From NCBI GenBank assembly GCA_030152625.1, contig JASLJD010000037.1, positions 1 through 5,483 on the forward strand: DNA of 5,483 nt, in the 5' to 3' direction. Both the position numbers and the translations under genes were made by a program. The notes beneath the pieces are model-generated. The model did no database searches, was not told the DNA's origin, and saw only the letters and a list, made by a program, of their open reading frames with translations. Origin of the DNA: Erysipelothrix sp. (GTDB lineage Bacteria > Bacillota_I > Bacilli_A > Erysipelotrichales > Erysipelotrichaceae). Every line of letters starts with the position of its first letter. Positions within the stretch are counted from its first letter, which is position 1. Of this stretch, positions 1 through 4,372 are shown piece after piece.

Positions 1-153
1 AATGACGTCTCGATGCTTGAAAAGTTCAATGGTTTTCTAATGGAGAATGCGCATAATGAACTGAAGATAGAGATGGAAGTCGTTACTCAATTGGTGGATA
101 ATGTGGGTGATGCGATTCAATATGTTTGTGATGATCATGAGAAAGAGCGTTAA
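1..153 (+). CDS. 3' end of an unrecognised protein (partial)
   Basis: The frame is open from the first base of the window to a TAA stop at 151-153 and gives 50 residues, so the 5' part lies outside. The fragment is acidic and looks helical. It has a heptad-like spread of hydrophobic residues (around MEVVTQLVDNVGDAIQYV) and a charged tail ending HEKER. I recognise no motif and assign no function. That it is a real gene end is supported by the intrinsic terminator that begins inside its last codons, and by the new promoter just downstream. It therefore appears to be the last gene of a separate upstream transcription unit. Confidence 0.6.
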   Translation, partial: NDVSMLEKFNGFLMENAHNELKIEMEVVTQLVDNVGDAIQYVCDDHEKER

Positions 154-167
154 AACGCTCTTTTTTT
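142..167 (+). terminator. Rho-independent terminator overlapping the upstream stop codon
   Basis: A perfect 9-bp stem (142-150 with 155-163, core AGAGCGT/ACGCTCT) closes a 4-nt loop, TAAA. The 3' arm runs directly into a T tract ending at 167. The loop contains the TAA stop of the partial gene, so the left arm is coding sequence. It separates the upstream gene from the metal-efflux operon. Confidence 0.88.
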
Positions 168-177
168 AATGTGGTGC

Positions 178-206
178 TTGACAAAGTTCCGTTCGTTGTA
201 TAATAT
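178..206 (+). promoter_or_regulatory. Promoter of the metal-efflux operon
   Basis: A consensus -35 box TTGACA lies at 178-183. Two overlapping -10 candidates exist: TATAAT at 199-204 (perfect match, 15-bp spacer) and TAATAT at 201-206 (weaker match, ideal 17-bp spacer). Either puts the transcript start near 211-213, inside the operator palindrome. The leader before the ArsR start codon is then only about 35 nt, which leaves no room for a riboswitch. The -10 region overlaps an extra ATATGAAC half-site at 203-210. Confidence 0.82.
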
Positions 207-231
207 GAACATATGAACAAGCATTCATATG
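203..231 (+). promoter_or_regulatory. ArsR/SmtB-type metalloregulator operator
   Basis: The arms CATATGAA (210-217) and TTCATATG (224-231) form a perfect 8-bp inverted repeat around a 6-nt spacer. This is the imperfect-palindrome form, with ATGAA/TTCAT arms, that I recall for CzrA/SmtB-family sensors. Directly upstream, ATATGAAC at 203-210 is a tandem copy of ATATGAAC at 211-218, giving a third half-site in direct orientation. The element spans the end of the -10 box, the likely transcript start and the base just before the Shine-Dalgarno sequence. A bound repressor would therefore exclude RNA polymerase. Autoregulation by the adjacent ArsR gene is inferred. Confidence 0.85.
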
Positions 232-240
232 AAGGAGGTG
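232..240 (+). promoter_or_regulatory. Ribosome binding site that fixes the ArsR start at TTG 247
   Basis: AAGGAGGTG is a near-perfect anti-16S match. From the end of AGGAGG (238) to TTG 247 there are 8 nt, which is optimal. It lies downstream of the in-frame ATG at 229, so that ATG cannot use it, and nothing resembling a ribosome binding site precedes 229. Confidence 0.85.
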
Positions 241-246
241 GAGCCA

Positions 247-582
247 TTGAAAGGAAAACCATTGAATGAGCAAGAAATCAAAACGATGCAAAAAAGACTT
301 TTAGTGGAAGAAGAGTACAAAGATTTATCGGAATTATTTAAGATGTTTTCAAATCCCACCCGCTTACGTATCTTTACAGCTTTATCGATCAAGGAACTTC
401 GTGTGGATGATCTCAGTGAGATTGTGGGCTTGTCCCATTCAGCGATATCTCATCAATTATCTTCATTGCGAAAACTGAATTTAGTGAAAAGCCGAAGAGA
501 TGGAAAAAATATTTATTATTCTTTGGCAGACGATCATGTTATGCAAATTTTCATGCAAGCATTAGAACATATTAGGGAGTGA
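247..582 (+). CDS. ArsR/SmtB-family metal-responsive repressor, CzrA-like (alpha-5 Zn/Co site)
   Basis: A 111-residue winged-helix repressor starting at TTG 247. A longer frame from ATG 229 would make codons out of operator and Shine-Dalgarno sequence. The fold is typical: FKMFSNPTRLRIFTAL (residues 31-46), the recognition helix around SHSAISHQLSSLRKL (63-77), and the beta wing SRRDGKNIYYSL (82-93). The C-terminal helix carries D95, H97, H108 and E111 with spacing +2/+11/+3, identical to SmtB D104/H106/H117/E120. The inter-subunit alpha-5 Zn(II)/Co(II) site is therefore complete, and E111 is the last residue. The alpha-3 metal box that reads ELCVCDL in Cd/Pb sensors is ELRVDDL here (50-56), with no cysteine and none elsewhere in the protein. 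This argues for zinc/cobalt rather than cadmium/lead sensing. It precedes the efflux ATPase in one operon, and its TGA (580-582) abuts or overlaps the ATPase start region. Role: cytoplasmic apo-repressor that leaves DNA on metal binding. Confidence 0.93.
   Translation: MKGKPLNEQEIKTMQKRLLVEEEYKDLSELFKMFSNPTRLRIFTALSIKELRVDDLSEIVGLSHSAISHQLSSLRKLNLVKSRRDGKNIYYSLADDHVMQIFMQALEHIRE
574..579 (+). promoter_or_regulatory. Ribosome binding site of the efflux ATPase
   Basis: AGGGAG at 574-579 sits 8 nt before ATG 588 and decides the start. The alternative GTG at 579-581 is in the same frame and overlaps the ArsR stop, but it would coincide with this site and have no usable spacing. The ribosome binding site lies within the last codons of the ArsR gene, so translational coupling is likely. 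Confidence 0.7.
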
Positions 583-587
583 GAGAG

Positions 588-2669
588 ATGGAAAAATTGA
601 AGGAAGTAAAATTTGATTTGGAAGGTTTGACTTGTGCAGACTGCGCACAAAGAATCGAAACAGAATTAAACAATGATGAAGGCATCAAAAGTGCTCGCGT
701 TGATATGGTTTTAGGGAAGGCCATTATTGAGATGGAAGAAGATAAAGAAGTGGACGATGCCTTTATTCAACGCGTCGAAAAGAACGTCCATAAAATTGAA
801 CAAATCCCTGTTTATTTAGAAGGAAGTAAAAGGGAAACAGATGACGAACATGATCACGCTCATTTTGATTTAGGCATGAGCCCTGATTTATACATGGGTC
901 TTCTTTTGATTTTAGTTCGTTTATTGGTCCAAGAAACGCTTGGCCTCAATATTTTAACTGTTTTACTTTATCTTGTAACTGCTTGGCCTATTTTTAAAGC
1001 TTTTATGAACAGTATTAAAAACAAACAATATTTTGATGAAACAGTCTTAATGACAGTAGCAACCATTGGTGCTGTGATTATTGGTGAATATGGTGAAGCA
1101 TTGGGTGTTATGGTCTTTTATCGTATTGGGGAGTACTTCCAACATAAAGCAGTGGATGATTCTCGCGATTCAATTAAAAAATTGCTTGATAAAAGACCTG
1201 AAGAAGCAAGACTTCTTAGAGACGGGGAAGAAATGCTTGTTCCAAGTGCAGAGGTTCAAGTTGATGACTTAATCTTGATTCGCCCATCCGATCAAGTTCC
1301 ACTTGATGGAGTGATTGTTGAAGGCCAAAGTAGTTTTGATATGTCATCATTGACTGGTGAATCCATGCCGGTGAATAAAGAAGTAGGTAGTGAGCTAATG
1401 TCAGGAAGCTTAAACCTCAGTTCACCTGTCACCCTTCGCGTCAATAAAAGCTATTCGGAATCAACGATTAACAAACTCATTGATTTGATTGAAAATTCCT
1501 CGCAAAACAAAGCAGAGACAGAAATCTTTATGACAAAGTTTTCAAATGTCTATACCCCCATTGTTTTTGCATTATCCTTGTTGATTGCGGTTTTCGTATC
1601 CATCCGTCAAGGAAGTGTTTATAATGGTGTATATCGTGCCTTAGTATTCTTGGTTATCAGCTGTCCTTGTGCGCTTGTCTTATCGATACCTCTTTCTTAT
1701 TTCGCTGGGATTGGTCGCGCTAGTCGCTCAGGTATTTTGATCAAAGGTGGCGAATCGATTGAAAATATGAATGAAATTACTTCGGTTGTTTTTGATAAAA
1801 CTGGTACACTGACCAGTGGAGAGATGAAAGTAACAGAATGGCTTGGAGAAGAACAGGCATTAATGATTGCGGCCCATCTTGAAAGTTTTTCAAATCACCC
1901 GATTGCGATGGCTATCGTCGATGCTTATGATGAACAAATCGATAAAGAACGTGTCAGTGAGCTTAAAGAAGTCTTCGGAAAAGGGATCGAAGCAAAGTTT
2001 GATGGACAAGATGTTTTTGTTGGATCGCTCGAAGAAGCTTCTAAAAAAGGTGCGGATGTTGAAAAGTATCTAAGCGATAAGACATCTGTAGCGGTGATGG
2101 AAAACAATGCATTGATTGCTGTGATCTATCTTGAAGACACGCTTCGTCCTCAAAGCCGTGAACTGATCTCAGAACTCCACAAACGGAAGATCGAAACATC
2201 CATTCTCAGTGGGGACCGTCAAGAAGTTGTTGATCGAATAGCCGCTGAACTTGCAATCGACCATGCTTATGCAGAACTTTTACCGGATGATAAAGTAAGT
2301 ATGTTTGAAGAGATTCGTCATGATGCTCAAGGGAAAGTGGCCTATGTGGGGGATGGTATGAACGATGCTGCTGTCTTAGGCATGAGTGATGTTGGCTTTT
2401 CAATGGGAACCGTCGGGAATGATTTAGCGATTGAGTACTCCGATGTCGTCTTAGTGGATGATAACCCAATGCAAGTTGTTGAAGCCATCGATCTTTCAAC
2501 ACGTACCCAAAAGATTACTTGGTCAAATATTATTTTCATCTTAATTGTCAAGGTATCGGTGCTTCTTTTAGGTGCTTTAGGTTATGCTAAAATGTGGCAA
2601 GCGGTGATTGCTGATGTCGGTGTCAGTCTCTTAGCTGTTTTAAATGCCATGCGAATTATGAAAGACTAG
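588..2669 (+). CDS. cadA: P1B-2 heavy-metal-exporting ATPase (CadA/ZntA type)
   Basis: A 693-residue inner-membrane pump that couples ATP hydrolysis to export of Zn(II), Cd(II) or Pb(II). Start ATG 588 is chosen by its ribosome binding site; GTG 579 would add three residues. In order: one N-terminal HMA domain (about 5-75) with TCADC, C16 and C19; a His-rich linker HDHAH (88-92); membrane segments near 101-140 and 151-185; actuator motif TGES (256-259); membrane segments near 318-340 and 349-372 including the ion-binding CPC (359-361); phosphorylation motif DKTGT with D403; the P1B-specific HP at H437-P438; GDGMND (588-593); and a final membrane pair. That pair carries K655 and D676, whose 21-residue spacing matches the K693/D714 pair I recall for E. 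coli ZntA. CPC plus this Lys/Asp pair marks class P1B-2 (Zn/Cd/Pb), not the Cu class. One oddity is that the usual GDGxNDAP reads GDGMNDAA. No clear terminator follows. Confidence 0.95.
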   Translation: MEKLKEVKFDLEGLTCADCAQRIETELNNDEGIKSARVDMVLGKAIIEMEEDKEVDDAFIQRVEKNVHKIEQIPVYLEGSKRETDDEHDHAHFDLGMSPDLYMGLLLILVRLLVQETLGLNILTVLLYLVTAWPIFKAFMNSIKNKQYFDETVLMTVATIGAVIIGEYGEALGVMVFYRIGEYFQHKAVDDSRDSIKKLLDKRPEEARLLRDGEEMLVPSAEVQVDDLILIRPSDQVPLDGVIVEGQSSFDMSSLTGESMPVNKEVGSELMSGSLNLSSPVTLRVNKSYSESTINKLIDLIENSSQNKAETEIFMTKFSNVYTPIVFALSLLIAVFVSIRQGSVYNGVYRALVFLVISCPCALVLSIPLSYFAGIGRASRSGILIKGGESIENMNEITSVVFDKTGTLTSGEMKVTEWLGEEQALMIAAHLESFSNHPIAMAIVDAYDEQIDKERVSELKEVFGKGIEAKFDGQDVFVGSLEEASKKGADVEKYLSDKTSVAVMENNALIAVIYLEDTLRPQSRELISELHKRKIETSILSGDRQEVVDRIAAELAIDHAYAELLPDDKVSMFEEIRHDAQGKVAYVGDGMNDAAVLGMSDVGFSMGTVGNDLAIEYSDVVLVDDNPMQVVEAIDLSTRTQKITWSNIIFILIVKVSVLLLGALGYAKMWQAVIADVGVSLLAVLNAMRIMKD

Positions 2670-2705
2670 TTACATTTTCTTACATATGCATGTAAGTATT
2701 TACAT
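2670..2705 (+). repeat. Four TTACAT/ATGTAA elements phased at 10 bp (candidate operator)
   Basis: TTACAT begins at 2670, 2680 and 2700, and its reverse complement ATGTAA begins at 2690, so four copies fall exactly one helical turn apart. The central pair forms a 7-bp perfect inverted repeat (CTTACAT 2679-2685, ATGTAAG 2690-2696, 4-nt spacer). The last pair forms a 6-bp one (ATGTAA 2690-2695, TTACAT 2700-2705, 4-nt spacer). The last element coincides with the -35 box of the downstream promoter. The regularity suggests cooperative binding of a repressor on one DNA face. The regulator is unknown. It differs from the ATATGAA half-site of the metal operon. The central palindrome is too weak and lacks the T tract expected of a terminator. 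Confidence 0.6.
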
Positions 2706-2727
2706 TTGAAACTTCTCCGTGTATAAT
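2699..2727 (+). promoter_or_regulatory. Promoter of the pyrophosphatase-related gene
   Basis: The -35 box TTTACA (2699-2704, five of six consensus) and the perfect -10 box TATAAT (2722-2727) are separated by exactly 17 bp. Transcription would begin near 2734, giving a leader of about 19 nt. A purine-rich AGAGAGG (2733-2739) and TAGGT (2741-2745) lie in the leader. Neither has ideal spacing to ATG 2753, so the ribosome binding site is mediocre. Confidence 0.78.
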
Positions 2728-2752
2728 ACATGAGAGAGGTTAGGTAGATTGC

Positions 2753-3127
2753 ATGGATAATTTATTAAATAATGGTTATTTTTGGCAAAAATTAGATTCT
2801 CTGATCTTATCAACCAATGTCATTATTTCACAGCCTCAAGATAGTCGCCATCCTAAATATCCGAATATGGTTTATCCAGTCGACTACGGCTATCTTGAAG
2901 ATACAGAAGAAATTAAAGTTTTTAAGGGCAGTGAAAAACGTTCGAAAGTTGATGCGGTGATGGTCGTTGCAGATATTTTGAAACGTGATTTGGACGTGAA
3001 GTTGATGTGGGGTTGTAATAAGAAAGAGGAAGAAGAAATTCTTCGATTTATCAATCAAACCGATTATCAAAAAGGTATTTTGATCCGCCGTGGAAGTGAA
3101 ATTCCCGATTGGGCGATTACCGATTAA
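2753..3127 (+). CDS. Inorganic-pyrophosphatase-related protein, catalytic Asp cluster not evident
   Basis: A 124-residue soluble protein without signal peptide or membrane segment. ATG 2753 is the only in-frame start before an upstream stop at 2741. Residues 33-51 (HPKYPNMVYPVDYGYLEDT) resemble the YPxNYGFIPGT segment of family I inorganic pyrophosphatases, and the arrangement matches short clostridial-type proteins annotated as pyrophosphatase, as I remember them. The family's DGDPLD metal-binding stretch should follow but is absent: residues 52-66 read EEIKVFKGSEKRSKV. The nearby acidic residues D67, D74, D79 and D81 are not arranged in a pattern I recognise as catalytic. The Lys of the usual PKGS stretch is replaced (QPQDS, 27-31). 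Homology is inferred from memory, and pyrophosphatase activity is doubtful. It has its own promoter and terminator, so it is probably monocistronic, although read-through from the ATPase gene is possible. Confidence 0.6.
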   Translation: MDNLLNNGYFWQKLDSLILSTNVIISQPQDSRHPKYPNMVYPVDYGYLEDTEEIKVFKGSEKRSKVDAVMVVADILKRDLDVKLMWGCNKKEEEEILRFINQTDYQKGILIRRGSEIPDWAITD

Positions 3128-3129
3128 GC

Positions 3130-3169
3130 AAAGCTTGGAAGACAAGGGTCAACCAAGCTTTCTTTTTTT
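3130..3169 (+). terminator. Rho-independent terminator after the pyrophosphatase-related gene
   Basis: A 9-bp perfect stem AAAGCTTGG (3130-3138) / CCAAGCTTT (3153-3161) is followed by C and seven T (3163-3169). The 14-nt loop can add a small inner GAC/GTC helix (3141-3143 with 3148-3150) around AAGG. It starts 3 nt after the stop codon and isolates this gene from the gua operon. Confidence 0.92.
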
Positions 3170-3180
3170 ATCTTTAAACA

Positions 3181-3209
3181 TAGCCAAAGTGCAATAAATC
3201 CGCTATAAT
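3181..3209 (+). promoter_or_regulatory. Promoter of the guaB-guaA operon
   Basis: A perfect -10 box TATAAT (3204-3209) is preceded, after a 17-bp spacer, by a weaker -35 TAGCCA (3181-3186, four of six consensus). The predicted transcript start near 3216 leaves a leader of about 20 nt. That is too short for a purine or ppGpp riboswitch, and I see no PurR-type box. Confidence 0.7.
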
Positions 3210-3222
3210 ATAGGATAAGTTT

Positions 3223-3227
3223 GGAGG
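3223..3227 (+). promoter_or_regulatory. Ribosome binding site of guaB
   Basis: GGAGG at 3223-3227 is 8 nt upstream of ATG 3236. The in-frame TTG at 3221 overlaps this site and has no ribosome binding site of its own, so it is rejected as the start. A second ATG follows at 3239 but has a longer spacing. Confidence 0.82.
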
Positions 3228-3235
3228 AATGGATT

Positions 3236-4372
3236 ATGATGAATGGAAAAATTATAAAGAAAGCATATACTTTTGATGACTTGCTCTTGGTTCCAGCAAT
3301 GTCAGAAGTTGTCCCAGCAAAAGTTGAGTTATCAACACAGTTGACGGAGAAGATTCGTTTGAATATTCCCGTATTATCGGCAGCGATGGACACGGTCACA
3401 GAATGGCAAATGGCTAGCAAGCTTGCAAAACTTGGCGGGATGGGCATGATTCACAAAAACATGCCAATCGAAGAGCAAGCAGCAATGGTTAAGAAAGTGA
3501 AGGAAATGCCGATTCCTGAAGAATTTACAGAAGCTGCCGTTGATGAGCAAGGTCGTTTACTTGTTGGCGCAGCAGTTGGCGTAGGTGGAAACACTTTAGA
3601 ACGTGTTGAAGCTCTCGTAAATGCTGGTGTGGATTTGGTCACGGTGGACAGCGCTCATGGGCACTCTAAAGGAGTTCTTGATACGATTCGTAGCTTACGT
3701 AAGGAATATCCAGAACTTGACTTAGTGGGTGGAAATGTTGTCACGGCTCAAGCCGCAACCGATCTTATTTATGCTGGCGCAAATGTTATCAAGGTTGGTG
3801 TCGGACCAGGCTCTATTTGTACAACACGTGTTGTTGCAGGTGTTGGAGTACCCCAACTCACAGCGGTTAATGATGTTTATCAAGTCGCTAAACAATATAA
3901 TGTTGGCGTGATTGCTGATGGTGGTATTAAACTTTCCGGCGATATTGCGAAAGCTCTTGCAGCGGGTGCCGATTGTGTCATGCTCGGTGGTCTTTTAGCC
4001 GGTACAGAAGAAACCCCAGGCGAAGTGATTGAAGTTTATGGTCAAAAGGTCAAAACCTATGTCGGAATGGGCTCGCTCAGTGCCATGCAAAGAGGTTCCA
4101 GTGATCGTTACTTCCAAGGTGGCGTCAAAGAACTTGAAAAACTTGTTCCTGAGGGGATAGAAGCGACGGTACCCTATAAAGGCAGTATCAGCGATGTGAT
4201 TCATCAAATGATGGGTGGCGTCCGATCAGGTATGGGTTACTGTGGTTGTGAAAGTATTGAAGAAATGAAAACAAAAGCACAGTTTGTGGAGATTACAGGC
4301 TCAGGCTTAAGAGAAAGCCATCCACACGATGTCCAAAACATCAAGGAGGCGCCAAACTACAATGTTGACTGA
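3236..4372 (+). CDS. guaB: IMP dehydrogenase lacking the CBS (Bateman) module
   Basis: Oxidises IMP to XMP with NAD+, the committed step of guanine nucleotide synthesis, in the cytoplasm. The protein is 378 residues against about 490 for the usual bacterial enzyme. Visible motifs of the (beta/alpha)8 barrel are AYTFDDLLLVP near the N terminus, DSAHGHS (NAD-site D138), GPGSICTTR with catalytic C195, the mobile-flap RY dyad R291-Y292 in SSDRYFQ, E306 in VPEGIE, and YKGS after it. The two CBS domains normally inserted between about residues 89 and 101 are replaced by a linker of about a dozen residues (the region after MVKKVK and before DEQGRLLVGAAVG). GMP reductase is also CBS-free and shares the Cys loop, but the RY dyad and VPEGIE flap identify IMP dehydrogenase. 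The usual YRGMGS reads YVGMGS. Start ATG 3236 follows GGAGG. It overlaps guaA by 11 nt, so the two are co-transcribed and probably translationally coupled. Confidence 0.95.
   Translation: MMNGKIIKKAYTFDDLLLVPAMSEVVPAKVELSTQLTEKIRLNIPVLSAAMDTVTEWQMASKLAKLGGMGMIHKNMPIEEQAAMVKKVKEMPIPEEFTEAAVDEQGRLLVGAAVGVGGNTLERVEALVNAGVDLVTVDSAHGHSKGVLDTIRSLRKEYPELDLVGGNVVTAQAATDLIYAGANVIKVGVGPGSICTTRVVAGVGVPQLTAVNDVYQVAKQYNVGVIADGGIKLSGDIAKALAAGADCVMLGGLLAGTEETPGEVIEVYGQKVKTYVGMGSLSAMQRGSSDRYFQGGVKELEKLVPEGIEATVPYKGSISDVIHQMMGGVRSGMGYCGCESIEEMKTKAQFVEITGSGLRESHPHDVQNIKEAPNYNVD
4343..4349 (+). promoter_or_regulatory. Ribosome binding site of guaA inside guaB
   Basis: AAGGAGG lies within the last codons of guaB, with 12 nt to ATG 4362. 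The spacing is longer than optimal, but no alternative in-frame start closer to it exists. The guaA start lies 8 nt before the guaB stop codon, which favours coupling by terminating ribosomes. Confidence 0.7.

Noticed and set aside
579..587. GTG 579 as the start of the ATPase
   Set aside because: It coincides with the AGGGAG ribosome binding site and has no upstream site at usable spacing. ATG 588 is spaced 8 nt from it.
2206..2551. Reverse-strand open frames inside the ATPase gene, and similar ones opposite the pyrophosphatase-related and guaB genes
   Set aside because: They are shadows of strongly supported + strand genes, with low-complexity translations and no promoter or ribosome binding site that I can see.
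2679..2696. The palindrome CTTACATATGCATGTAAG as a terminator for the ATPase gene
   Set aside because: The stem is only 7 bp and AT-rich, and no uninterrupted T tract follows (TATTTACATTT). Its place in a 10-bp phased array next to a promoter fits an operator better.
2681..2704. TnrA/GlnR or CopY operator
   Set aside because: TGTAA-4-TTACA has a spacer of 4, not the 7 expected for TnrA/GlnR. TACA-6-TGTA has 6, not the 2 of a cop box.
3221..3235. TTG 3221 as the start of guaB
   Set aside because: It overlaps the GGAGG ribosome binding site of ATG 3236 and would add five residues not expected in the family.
3187..3235. A purine, guanidine or ppGpp riboswitch upstream of guaB
   Set aside because: The predicted leader is about 20 nt and holds only the ribosome binding site.
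3236..4372. GMP reductase as the identity of the CBS-less dehydrogenase
   Set aside because: GMP reductase is also CBS-free and has the Cys loop, but SSDRYFQ and VPEGIE, which form the IMP dehydrogenase flap dyad region, are present. The gene also lies in an operon with guaA.
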